DNA of 5,775 nucleotides from Lachnoclostridium sp. (GCA_015057755.1 SVDR01000099.1:1-5775), one strand, 5' to 3'. Positions 1 to 5,632 are shown, counted from the first letter of the stretch. A program made the numbers and translations. Notes: generated by a model from the letters alone, not told the origin.

Positions 1-32
1 GGGATCACTGCGGTCGTTCGTGTATTGGACAT
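1..32 (-). CDS. 5' end of an unidentified gene (runs off left edge)
   Basis: An ATG on the minus strand (bases 32-30) opens a frame reading MSNTRTTAVI and then leaves the window. It is preceded at 7 nt by a perfect AGGAGG (minus strand, bases 45-40), which is why I accept it as a real start despite its length. Only ten full codons are visible, too few to name a family; there is no obvious signal peptide or domain motif in them. The gene diverges from the oxidoreductase operon and has its own leader of unknown length. Start call is fairly firm, function unknown. Confidence 0.6.
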   Translation of the reverse strand, partial: MSNTRTTAVI

Positions 33-39
33 GATGATT

Positions 40-45
40 CCTCCT
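40..45 (-). promoter_or_regulatory. Ribosome binding site of the left-edge gene
   Basis: The minus strand reads AGGAGG here, 7 nt before the ATG at 32-30. This full match to the anti-Shine-Dalgarno core is the main evidence that the truncated left-edge frame is a gene. Confidence 0.65.
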
Positions 46-60
46 GATTTTCACTAGTCA

Positions 61-110
61 GAAGCCTATGCCCAAACATACAAATAGGATAAGCTTCATT
101 ATCCGGTATT
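61..110 (-). other. Foldable leader upstream of the left-edge gene; two overlapping hairpins
   Basis: This is part of the 338-bp gene-free stretch 33-370. Arms GGATAA (87-92) and TTATCC (99-104) form a perfect inverted repeat, extendable with AATA (83-86) and TATT (107-110) across a two-base bulge. A competing fold read on the minus strand pairs GAAG and CCTAT with ATAGG and CTTC (97-84 with 69-61). Both folds use the same central bases, so they cannot coexist. No T-run follows either, so neither is a typical intrinsic terminator. This could be an operator, an attenuator-like leader, or chance in AT-rich DNA. No known riboswitch core was recognised. Apart from this and the promoter at 260-288, I see nothing else in 33-370. 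Confidence 0.3.
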
Positions 111-259
111 ATGGACAGATTTACTTTTCTCATACACAAGATCTGATTTTTGCAATATATCTAACTATTTTTCATTTTGAAATTGATTACTTTTCCACTT
201 TAAAGTCAGACTAATTAGAAGTAATTTTTCTTTTTCATTCTGCAACTTAGCCAATATAA

Positions 260-288
260 TTGACTTGTTGTCACAATAATGGTATGAT
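260..288 (+). promoter_or_regulatory. Promoter of the NTPase-oxidoreductase operon
   Basis: TTGACT (260-265) and TATGAT (283-288) are each 5/6 matches to the SigA/sigma-70 -35 and -10 boxes, separated by exactly 17 bp. Transcription would start near 295, giving a 5' leader of about 75 nt before the first gene at 371. No equally good promoter was seen in the gaps between the five downstream genes, which supports one transcript. Confidence 0.65.
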
Positions 289-370
289 TACATCAAACAG
301 AAACTACACTTTTCCTGACCTCTAACTTATTTTCATATTACACATACAGTCATATAGGAATGGAGGCCCA

Positions 371-1090
371 ATGAAAGAATACTATGTTTTTACCGGCAGT
401 TTCGGCAGCGGAAAAAGCGAACTGGCCATCAATCTGGCTCTGAAAAAAGCACAGGAGCATCCTCCCTGCACATTACTGGATATGGATGTGATCAATCCGT
501 ATTTTCGCTCCAGTGAACGGGGCGACTTACTGAAAGATCACCAGATTCGCCTGATCTCACCGCCGTTTGCCATGAATAAAATTGAAATCATGTCATTATC
601 ACCGGAAGTCTATTCGGCTTTTGCCCAAAAAGAAGGTACGATCATCTTTGACTCCGGCGGTGATCCGGTCGGGGCAATTTCCCTCGGCCAATATCATTCT
701 CATTTTTGTAACATACCGTCCGAGCAGCTGCATGTGTTCCTGGTCGTGAATCCACTTCGTCCTCTGGCCGAAACAGCGGAAAAAGCATACGCCCTTATGG
801 AACAGGTCCAGATTGCCTCTCGTCTTAAGATCACAGGAATTATCAACAACGCAAATCTCGTAGAAGAAACAACAACCCAGGAACTGAAAACAGGATATGA
901 TGTCGTAAAAGAACTTTCCGAAAAAACCGGTATTCCGGTGTATGCAACCGCAGGAACGCCACGTCTGCTGGATGAATTTTTCGCACTCCGTGACCAATGG
1001 GGTTTGGAAGATGTTTATCTCGGTAAAAAAATGCCGATCGATGTGGTGATGCACCGCACATGGGGCCGCTTTTTAAAGGAAGGTCTGTAA
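371..1090 (+). CDS. SIMIBI-class P-loop NTPase (MinD/ParA/CobQ-like), role unknown
   Basis: A 239-residue soluble protein. The Walker A loop GSFGSGKS lies at residues 9-16. An acidic DMDVINPYFR stretch follows at 37-46, at the position of the switch-I/deviant-Walker aspartates of MinD/ParA/NifH relatives. A switch-II-like FDSGGD is at 93-98, and a late INNAN near 158-162 could contact the base. These indicate a nucleotide-dependent switch protein rather than a metabolic kinase. It has no signal peptide, membrane segment or cysteine cluster ligands; its three cysteines are scattered. The ATG is preceded by GGAGG only 4 nt away, with AGGA a little further upstream. It is the first gene after the promoter and lies 61 nt before the ferredoxin gene of the oxidoreductase operon, so an accessory role such as enzyme assembly, cofactor insertion or regulation is a reasonable inference. 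The fold is confident; the function is not known to me. Confidence 0.8.
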   Translation: MKEYYVFTGSFGSGKSELAINLALKKAQEHPPCTLLDMDVINPYFRSSERGDLLKDHQIRLISPPFAMNKIEIMSLSPEVYSAFAQKEGTIIFDSGGDPVGAISLGQYHSHFCNIPSEQLHVFLVVNPLRPLAETAEKAYALMEQVQIASRLKITGIINNANLVEETTTQELKTGYDVVKELSEKTGIPVYATAGTPRLLDEFFALRDQWGLEDVYLGKKMPIDVVMHRTWGRFLKEGL

Positions 1091-1151
1091 GGATAAATGG
1101 AACTCTATTTTCGAAATAAACGGCAATTTACATAGAAAGTGAGGGAACTGT

Positions 1152-1358
1152 ATGATCAAAGTGACTATCAACGAAGAACAGTGCAAAGGCTGTGGACTCT
1201 GCGTCAGAGCATGTCCGAAGAAAATCGTTGCACTGTCCAAGACCAAACTGAACTCCAAAGGTTATTATCCAGCAGAAGTTACGGATCAGGAATCCTGTAT
1301 CGGATGTATGGCGTGCGCACGCACATGTCCGGATGTGGCCATTGAAATTGAAAAGTAA
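1152..1358 (+). CDS. korD: 2-oxoacid:ferredoxin oxidoreductase, delta (2x[4Fe-4S] ferredoxin) subunit
   Basis: A 68-residue bacterial-type dicluster ferredoxin. The first motif has Cys11, Cys14, Cys17 and Cys21-Pro; the second has Cys49, Cys52, Cys55 and Cys59-Pro. In this fold each fourth cysteine completes the other cluster, so all eight ligands for two [4Fe-4S] clusters are present. In four-subunit enzymes of the POR/KOR/VOR family this subunit carries electrons from the TPP site to soluble ferredoxin. GAGGGA at 1141-1146 lies 5 nt before the ATG. Its position directly before the alpha gene, 14 nt away, identifies it as the enzyme's own small subunit rather than a free ferredoxin. An overlapping frame at 1139-1345 is a shadow. 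Confidence 0.9.
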   Translation: MIKVTINEEQCKGCGLCVRACPKKIVALSKTKLNSKGYYPAEVTDQESCIGCMACARTCPDVAIEIEK

Positions 1359-1372
1359 GAGGAGGGAAATAT

Positions 1373-2440
1373 ATGGCGAAAAAACTGATGAAAGGCTGTG
1401 AAGCAATATCCGAAGCTGCCATTCAGGCAGGTTGTAAGTATTTCTTCGGATATCCGATCACACCTCAGAATGATATTCCTGAATATATGTCAGCCCGTCT
1501 CCCGCAGGTTGGCGGCTGTTTCCTTCAGGCCGAAAGCGAAGTGGCGGCCATCAATATGGTTTACGGTGCAGCCGGTGCCGGTGCCAGAGCCATGACCTCT
1601 TCTTCCGGTCCCGGCATCAGTCTGAAACAGGAAGGTATTTCTGCTATCGTGGGCGCAGAACTTCCGTGTGTGATCGTCAATGTCATGCGCGGCGGTCCGG
1701 GCGTTGGCAATATCCAGGCCTCTCAGGGTGACTATTTCCAGGCAGTCAAAGGCGGCGGACATGGTGATTATCACCTGATCGTATTTGCTCCGGCCTCCAT
1801 TCAGGAGACCGTAAACCTGATGGGTACTGCCTTTGATGTGGCTGATAAATACCGCAATGCAGTTATGATCCTGGCAGACGGTCTCATCGGTCAGATGATG
1901 GAGCCGGTGGAAATGCCGGAAGAGACTGTAACAGAGCTACCGGAGAAACCGTGGGCGGCTACCGGTTACACACCGGGCGGCAAGAAACCGCGTGCCGTGA
2001 TCAACTCTCTCTACATTGAAACCGATGAGCTGGCTGAATTAAATGAACGTCTTCAGGCAAGATATCGTGAAATCGAAAAAAATGAAGTGCGTGTGGAATG
2101 TTTCAATACCGAAGGTGCAGAGTTTATCCTTTATGCTTACGGTACCGTAGCCCGTATCTGTAAGGCAGCTATCGAAATTCTGGCCGAGCTGGGAATCAAA
2201 GTAGGTCTGGTACGTCCAATCACACTTTGGCCGTTCCCGTCCAAAGAAGTTTATGAAGCAGCTGCTCAGGACAGTGTAAAGAGTACACTTACAGTTGAGA
2301 TCAGTGCCGGACAGATGGTGGAAGATGTTCGCCTTGCTGTGAACGGCAAAAAGAATGTGGAATTCCTCGGTCAGCCGGGCAGTATCGTCCCGACTCCGGA
2401 GGAGATTGCTGAACGGATTCTGGAAATGAGGAGGGCATAA
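1373..2440 (+). CDS. korA: 2-oxoacid:ferredoxin oxidoreductase, alpha subunit (KorA/VorB type)
   Basis: A 355-residue subunit with the domain order of the family. The N-terminal pyrimidine-binding domain (about 1-235) contains GYPITP at 26-31, a glutamate-bearing QAESEVAA around 52-59 where the TPP-activating glutamate sits, SSSGPG at 76-81 and MRGGPGVGN at 105-113. The C-terminal transketolase-like domain (about 245-355) has YGTVAR at 256-261, VRPITLWPFP at 280-289 and EISAGQM at 309-315. The length fits the short alpha subunits of four-subunit enzymes, in which domains fused in pyruvate oxidoreductases are separate chains. GGAGG (1361-1365) is 7 nt before the ATG. Automated pipelines often call such proteins VorB (3-methyl-2-oxobutanoate). 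The true substrate, a branched-chain 2-oxoacid or 2-oxoglutarate, cannot be read from the sequence by eye. Confidence 0.88.
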   Translation: MAKKLMKGCEAISEAAIQAGCKYFFGYPITPQNDIPEYMSARLPQVGGCFLQAESEVAAINMVYGAAGAGARAMTSSSGPGISLKQEGISAIVGAELPCVIVNVMRGGPGVGNIQASQGDYFQAVKGGGHGDYHLIVFAPASIQETVNLMGTAFDVADKYRNAVMILADGLIGQMMEPVEMPEETVTELPEKPWAATGYTPGGKKPRAVINSLYIETDELAELNERLQARYREIEKNEVRVECFNTEGAEFILYAYGTVARICKAAIEILAELGIKVGLVRPITLWPFPSKEVYEAAAQDSVKSTLTVEISAGQMVEDVRLAVNGKKNVEFLGQPGSIVPTPEEIAERILEMRRA

Positions 2441-2442
2441 TT

Positions 2443-3177
2443 ATGGCAGTTATTTTTAGTAGAACCAATGCACTGACTGACACGCCGTTCCACTATTGTC
2501 CGGGATGCGGTCATGGCATCATTCACCGCCTTGTGGCTGAAGTAATCGAAGAACTGGGCATCCAGAACATCACAGCCGGCATTGCTCCGGTTGGATGTGC
2601 TGTATTTGCTTATAAATATTTTAATGTGGATATGTACGAGGCACCCCACGGACGTGCACCGGCAGTTGCGACCGGTTACAAACGCGTACATCCGGAAAAT
2701 GTCATCTTCACCTATCAGGGCGACGGTGACCTGGCTTCCATCGGTACTGCCGAGATCGTTCAGGCAGCTCATCGTGGCGAAAAAATCACAACCATCTTCG
2801 TAAACAATGCGATTTACGGTATGACCGGCGGCCAGATGGCTCCGACAACCTTAGTTGGCCAGAAGACTACCACTTCCCCGTACGGCCGCTCCAAAGAACA
2901 CTGCGGTGCTCCGATCCGTATGGCGGAACTTCTGGCAACCATTGACGGCGCCGCATATATTGAGCGCACCGCGATCAACAATACCGCAAATATCATCAAA
3001 ACAAAAAATGCGATCAAGAAAGCATTCCAGGCGCAGATCGACCGCAAAGGTTTCTCCCTGGTGGAAGTTCTCAGCACCTGTCCGACCAACTGGGGCAAAT
3101 CCCCGGTTGAATCTATGGAATGGCTTGAGCAGAACATGATCCCTTATTACCCGCTTGGTGTTATGAAGGAGGTATAA
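2443..3177 (+). CDS. korB: 2-oxoacid:ferredoxin oxidoreductase, beta (TPP-binding) subunit
   Basis: A 244-residue subunit that binds the diphosphate of TPP. CPGCGHG at 19-25 is the N-terminal signature, APVGC at 48-52 and HGRAPAVATG at 69-78 are conserved family blocks, and the TPP/Mg motif runs from GDGD (93-96) to NN (121-122), followed by YGMTGGQ (125-131). STCPTNWG at 211-218 is the usual late block. With the alpha chain it forms the catalytic core that decarboxylates the 2-oxoacid and passes electrons to the ferredoxin subunit. The gene begins 2 nt after the alpha stop, and its AGGAGGG (2429-2435) lies inside the last alpha codons, so translation is probably coupled. No key residue appears to be missing. 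Confidence 0.9.
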   Translation: MAVIFSRTNALTDTPFHYCPGCGHGIIHRLVAEVIEELGIQNITAGIAPVGCAVFAYKYFNVDMYEAPHGRAPAVATGYKRVHPENVIFTYQGDGDLASIGTAEIVQAAHRGEKITTIFVNNAIYGMTGGQMAPTTLVGQKTTTSPYGRSKEHCGAPIRMAELLATIDGAAYIERTAINNTANIIKTKNAIKKAFQAQIDRKGFSLVEVLSTCPTNWGKSPVESMEWLEQNMIPYYPLGVMKEV

Positions 3178-3179
3178 GT

Positions 3180-3716
3180 ATGGTAGAAAAAAATATATTT
3201 GCCGGTTTCGGCGGCCAGGGTGTCCTGCTCATGGGCCAGCTGTTGGCAATGGCCGGTATGATGGAAGGAAAAAATACCTCCTGGATTCCTTCCTACGGCC
3301 CTGAAATGCGAGGCGGTACTGCAAACTGCAGCATCATGATCTCGGATAAGGAAATCTCCTCCCCGATTGTAACAAGAGCGACTGCCGTTATTGCGATGAA
3401 CCGACCTTCTCTGGAGAAATTCGAAAACACCGTGATTCCGGGAGGAAAACTGTTTGTCAACAGTTCCATTATCGATATCAAGAGTACTCGCACCGATATC
3501 GATGTTTACTATGTTCCATGTAATGAAATCGCCCACGAGCTGGGAAATGACAAGGTTGCGAATATGGTCATGCTGGGAGCATACCTGGAGAAATGTCCGG
3601 TGGTTGCTGTAGAAAGTGTCCTTCAGGCTCTGCTTGAAAAACTCGGCAAGAACAAATCCCATCTGATCCCAATGAACCGCGAAGCATTTGCGAAGGGTGC
3701 AGAAGCGGTAAAATAA
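3180..3716 (+). CDS. korC: 2-oxoacid:ferredoxin oxidoreductase, gamma subunit
   Basis: A 178-residue subunit matching the gamma domain of pyruvate/ketoisovalerate oxidoreductases. The glycine loop GFGGQGV is at 9-15, the highly conserved PSYGPEMRGGTANC block at 37-50, and NMVMLGAYL at 128-136. In this family the gamma chain helps form the CoA-binding side of the enzyme, so it completes the delta-alpha-beta-gamma set encoded here. It starts 2 nt after the beta stop, with AAGGAGG (3166-3172) 7 nt before the ATG and within the beta reading frame. It is the last gene of the operon and is followed after 17 bp by a hairpin terminator. Subunit identity is confident; substrate is shared with, and as uncertain as, the alpha chain. 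Confidence 0.9.
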   Translation: MVEKNIFAGFGGQGVLLMGQLLAMAGMMEGKNTSWIPSYGPEMRGGTANCSIMISDKEISSPIVTRATAVIAMNRPSLEKFENTVIPGGKLFVNSSIIDIKSTRTDIDVYYVPCNEIAHELGNDKVANMVMLGAYLEKCPVVAVESVLQALLEKLGKNKSHLIPMNREAFAKGAEAVK

Positions 3717-3733
3717 TACGTTCCCCTATAAAG

Positions 3734-3766
3734 AATGGGATGGCGTCACATGTACGTCATCCCATT
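3734..3766. terminator. Bidirectional terminator between the oxidoreductase operon and the dehydrogenase gene
   Basis: Arms AATGGGATGGCGT (3734-3746) and ACGTCATCCCATT (3754-3766) pair over 13 bp with one G-T wobble and a 7-base loop. It lies between convergent genes, 17 bp after one stop and 19 bp after the other. On the plus strand only a loose T-rich stretch follows; on the minus strand TTCTTTAT follows. Either direction is plausible, neither has a perfect U-tract. Confidence 0.7.
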
Positions 3767-3785
3767 TCATATGTTCATATTTCTA

Positions 3786-4574
3786 TTAGCGAACCATTGT
3801 TGCGCCGCCGTTTACACAGAATGCCTGGCCATTGATATAACGGGAACCCTCAGATGCGAGGAATACCATGATCGGAGCACAGTCACGATCTGCATCACCC
3901 ATAGCACCATCGATCGGATATCTTCTCTTAAGACCTGCAAGGTGCATTTCCTTCACTGCCGGATCAACCGTTCTTAACCACTCTTCGTACATAGCAGTCT
4001 TGATTGTCGGGTTTACGCAGTTTGCACGAACATTGCTCTCAATACCCCATTCCATAGCGATGGAACGTGTCCAGCTGAGAACAGCACCCTTGGAAGCCGC
4101 ATACATTGCACCGTTCGGCATACCCATAAGAGCTACGTCAGATGCATAGTTGATGATGGAACCTTCCACGCCTGTCTCTTTGAAAATCTTATACGCAGCC
4201 TGGTTTGTATAAACAGTACCGTACATATTGATATTCATCAGGAACTGCATCTGCTCCAGTGTATAAGCTTCTGCTGCCGCGTTGCTCTCAACACCTGCAA
4301 CGTTTGCCAGAACGTCAAGTCCGCCGAGAATTTCTTTTGCTTTTGCGAAGAACTCATCAACAGCTGCCTTGTCGCTGATATCGCAGCGCATGTATGTAGC
4401 GTGACCCTCTACACCCGGCTGTGCATTTGCCTGCTCTGCTACTGCATTACCTCTCTCATCGTTTGTGCCGCAGAAAACAACCTGCGCACCTTCTCTAACA
4501 TAGATTCTTACAGTTGCAGCACCAATACCTTTTGTACCGCCAGTTACAATAATTTTTTTACCCTTTAATTGCAT
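3786..4574 (-). CDS. Short-chain dehydrogenase/reductase (classical SDR), substrate unknown
   Basis: A 262-residue classical SDR, the normal length for the family. The Rossmann glycine motif TGGTKGIG is at 11-18, NVAG at 91-94 is a variant of NNAG, and the catalytic tetrad is Asn116, Ser145, Tyr158 and Lys162 (YxxxK, with the usual 13-residue Ser-Tyr spacing). NPT at 188-190 replaces the common PG, and the C-terminal INGQAFCVNGG (247-257) is the usual closing strand. After the second strand there is no acidic residue (FCGTND, 34-39) and Lys15 sits in the glycine loop, which hints at NADP(H) preference; that is inference. The start has only a weak AAGG 12 nt upstream. It diverges from a TetR-type regulator that probably controls it. 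Relatives act on sugars, polyols, ketoacyl groups and steroids; I cannot choose among these. Confidence 0.85.
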   Translation of the reverse strand: MQLKGKKIIVTGGTKGIGAATVRIYVREGAQVVFCGTNDERGNAVAEQANAQPGVEGHATYMRCDISDKAAVDEFFAKAKEILGGLDVLANVAGVESNAAAEAYTLEQMQFLMNINMYGTVYTNQAAYKIFKETGVEGSIINYASDVALMGMPNGAMYAASKGAVLSWTRSIAMEWGIESNVRANCVNPTIKTAMYEEWLRTVDPAVKEMHLAGLKRRYPIDGAMGDADRDCAPIMVFLASEGSRYINGQAFCVNGGATMVR

Positions 4575-4603
4575 TTTACTTTTTCGCCTTTCTTTGATAT
4601 AAT
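4575..4603 (+). promoter_or_regulatory. Candidate promoter of the TetR-type regulator
   Basis: TATAAT (4598-4603) is a perfect -10 box, with TTTACT (4575-4580, 4/6) 17 bp upstream. Transcription would start near 4610 and leave an 88-nt leader. The -10 box lies inside the inverted repeat 4594-4611, which would fit autorepression. The site is AT-rich, so a chance match is possible. Confidence 0.4.
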
Positions 4604-4611
4604 TTTATCAA
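4594..4611. promoter_or_regulatory. Candidate TetR-family operator 1
   Basis: TTGATA and TATCAA are perfect 6-bp arms around a 6-bp centre, 18 bp in total, the size and symmetry bound by TetR-family dimers. It covers the -10 box of the candidate regulator promoter and lies in the leader of the dehydrogenase gene. Binding is inferred from position. Confidence 0.4.
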
Positions 4612-4613
4612 TG

Positions 4614-4630
4614 TTATGGTTATTCCATAA
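4614..4630. promoter_or_regulatory. Candidate TetR-family operator 2
   Basis: TTATGG and CCATAA are perfect 6-bp arms with a 5-bp centre, 17 bp in total, only 2 bp from the first inverted repeat. It overlaps the -10 box and likely start point of the dehydrogenase promoter, the best place for a repressor to act. The two repeats differ in sequence, so at most one may be the true TetR-type site. Confidence 0.45.
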
Positions 4631-4655
4631 TAGAATACTTTCCCGGTAAAGTAAA
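4627..4655 (-). promoter_or_regulatory. Candidate promoter of the dehydrogenase gene
   Basis: On the minus strand TTTACT (4655-4650, 4/6 match to the -35 box) and TATTAT (4632-4627, 5/6 match to the -10 box) are separated by exactly 17 bp. The predicted start near 4620 gives a leader of about 46 nt and falls inside the inverted repeat 4614-4630. Confidence 0.45.
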
Positions 4656-4697
4656 CCGCTCAAAGGCAAAGTGAAACAGAAGGGGGGATTTTGTCCC

Positions 4698-5246
4698 ATG
4701 GAGAACACACTGACTTTAAATAAAACCGTTCGTGAGTCATTGGCACTTGCACTGATTCGCTTATTAAAGAAGAAAGACTTTTCATCCATCACCGTCAGTG
4801 AGATCGTGAAACTCGCCGGTGTCAGCAGAAGCAGTTTCTATCGAAACTTTGAAAGCAAAGAGCAGCTTCTCCTCAGTTATCTTTATGATTTATACAAAGA
4901 CTTCTTTGGCTCTGATGGATTTCTTGCATCCATGCCAAAATATGATAAAATGCAGAATTTTCTTTTGCCGCGCTTTCAGTTTATTAAGCGGAACCGCGAC
5001 CTGTTTCTGGTTCTTCGGAAACACAATCTGCTTTATTATGCCTTTGAAAAATTAGAAGGTGATCTGATCCATCTATTGACCGGCTATGATTCTACCATTC
5101 CCGACTATTATCGTGCCATGTTCTCCGGCTCCTGTGCCGGCATCATTCGAATGTGGATCGATCGTGATTTTAAAGAAAGTGAAGAAGAAATGATGCAGAT
5201 TTTCGCAAATTTTAGGGATAACCGGCCGGAAGCGCATCATGAATAA
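4698..5246 (+). CDS. TetR/AcrR-family transcriptional regulator
   Basis: A 182-residue regulator. The N-terminal DNA-binding domain (about 8-58) has the family helix-turn-helix: ITVSEIVKLAGVS (31-43) and the recognition part SRSSFYRNFESKEQL (43-57). The rest is a helical ligand/dimer domain ending in GIIRMWIDRDFKESEEEM (148-165), a pattern typical of the TetR_C_7 (DhaS-like) subgroup. I start at the ATG at 4698 because AGGGGGGA (4681-4688) lies 9 nt before it; an in-frame GTG at 4671 would add nine residues but would put this purine run inside the coding sequence. It is divergent from the SDR gene across a gap with two inverted repeats, so local repression of the SDR and of itself is the simplest model. 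The inducer is unknown. Confidence 0.85.
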   Translation: MENTLTLNKTVRESLALALIRLLKKKDFSSITVSEIVKLAGVSRSSFYRNFESKEQLLLSYLYDLYKDFFGSDGFLASMPKYDKMQNFLLPRFQFIKRNRDLFLVLRKHNLLYYAFEKLEGDLIHLLTGYDSTIPDYYRAMFSGSCAGIIRMWIDRDFKESEEEMMQIFANFRDNRPEAHHE

Positions 5247-5261
5247 GAAAACACATCAAAC

Positions 5262-5286
5262 AAGGCGCACCCATTGGATGCGCCTT
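5262..5286. terminator. Bidirectional terminator after the TetR-type regulator
   Basis: Arms AAGGCGCA (5262-5269) and TGCGCCTT (5279-5286) pair perfectly over 8 bp. It lies between the regulator stop (5246) and the stop of the opposing GGGtGRT remnant (5303). The downstream tract is TTAATTAATAA on the plus strand and TTGTTTGATGTGTTTTC on the minus strand, so it suits the minus-strand gene slightly better. It probably belonged to both genes before the latter was truncated. Confidence 0.75.
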
Positions 5287-5302
5287 AATTAATAAGCCTT
5301 TC

Positions 5303-5410
5303 TTAGAACTTACCAGCTGTAGCAGCCTCTTCAATCGCAACTGCAACTGCAACAGTCATACCAACCATCGGGTTGTTACCTGCACCGATAAGACCCATCA
5401 TTTCAACGTG
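5303..5410 (-). pseudogene. 3' remnant of a GGGtGRT-family gene
   Basis: Read on the minus strand, 35 codons ending in TAA give HVEMMGLIGAG, NNPMVGMTVAVAVAIEEAA and a short tail. From memory this matches the extreme C-terminus of GGGtGRT-family proteins of anaerobic bacteria, which are about 330 residues long, of unknown biochemical role and often encoded near an iron-sulfur scaffold gene. The match stops sharply at the histidine codon (5408-5410). The next bases, although open in frame, encode FRLILCFVK going upstream, unlike the family, and there is no plausible start codon with a ribosome binding site. About 90% of the gene, including the namesake motif, is missing. The remaining codons look undamaged, so truncation seems recent. 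An insertion-sequence-related deletion is the likely cause, since an IS begins 180 bp away. Assembly error is the main alternative. Confidence 0.75.
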
Positions 5411-5451
5411 AAATCTCAAAATCAGACAGAAAACCTTTATTTTACAAGAAT

Positions 5452-5476
5452 TGTACACATTCACTGGTCAAAAGCC
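5452..5476 (+). repeat. Possible second IS3-type terminal sequence (degenerate)
   Basis: Bases 5452-5470 read TGTAC-ACATTC-ACTGG-TCA and align with the start of the IS at 5591 (TGTAC-CCCCTTT-ACTGG-ACA) at 15 of 20 positions with one gap. Like that end it folds back on itself: CTGGT (5463-5467) with GCCAG (5473-5477 region) through a short loop. It could be the end of a related element or a decayed copy. No transposase frame follows before the next element. Confidence 0.3.
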
Positions 5477-5493
5477 AGACACGTCATGTATAT

Positions 5494-5522
5494 ATTATAA
5501 TACATGGATCGGGCTGTTGCAA
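5494..5522 (-). promoter_or_regulatory. Promoter-like site facing the GGGtGRT remnant
   Basis: On the minus strand TTGCAA (5522-5517) and a perfect TATAAT (5499-5494) are spaced by 17 bp. The -10 box is within a palindrome with arms CATGTAT (5485-5491) and ATACATG (5500-5506). A transcript would run leftwards into the truncated gene, but no translation start with a ribosome binding site follows. The rest of 5411-5590 has no reading frame I would defend. Confidence 0.3.
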
Positions 5523-5592
5523 GCGAATATAAATGAAGATAGTTTGATATTAAAAACCAACTAATTAAAGGACGGCAGGCAGCTTTGATATG

Positions 5593-5632
5593 TACCCCCT
5601 TTACTGGACATCCAGTAGAGGGGGTATTTTTT
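5593..5632 (+). terminator. Hairpin plus T-run at the IS left end, sequestering the transposase ribosome binding site
   Basis: TACCCCCTTTACTGGA (5593-5608) pairs with TCCAGTAGAGGGGGTA (5611-5626) over all 16 bases, with one G-U wobble in RNA, followed directly by six T (5627-5632). This has the form of an intrinsic terminator. The 3' arm contains AGGGGG (5619-5624), the only ribosome binding site for the ATG at 5633, so the same fold would block translation of any transcript entering from outside. Such protection is well known for other insertion sequences (IS10, IS50, IS200); here it is inferred from sequence. Confidence 0.65.

Noticed and set aside
1..32. Naming the left-edge gene from its N-terminus (creatininase-like TAVIP was considered)
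   Set aside because: Ten residues are not enough to support any family.
266..280. TTGT-TGTC-ACAA as a Rex or other redox-regulator site in the operon promoter
   Set aside because: The arms are only 4 bp and the spacing does not match the TTGTGA-6-TCACAA Rex pattern.
3147..3662. Long minus-strand frame (171 codons) opposite the gamma subunit
   Set aside because: It is the mirror of a clearly conserved gene and its translation shows no recognisable motif.
3735..3977. Plus-strand frame of 80 codons after the gamma subunit
   Set aside because: It overlaps the terminator and lies antisense to the conserved 3' end of the dehydrogenase; it has no ribosome binding site or family features.
3786..4574. 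Assignment as a bile-acid hydroxysteroid dehydrogenase
   Set aside because: The gut-type context makes it tempting, but no diagnostic residue is visible by eye and SDR substrate cannot be read from general motifs.
4671..4697. Upstream GTG start for the TetR-type regulator (nine more residues)
   Set aside because: The AGGGGGGA run at 4681-4688 is well placed for the ATG at 4698 and would be coding if the GTG were used; I see no good ribosome binding site before 4671.
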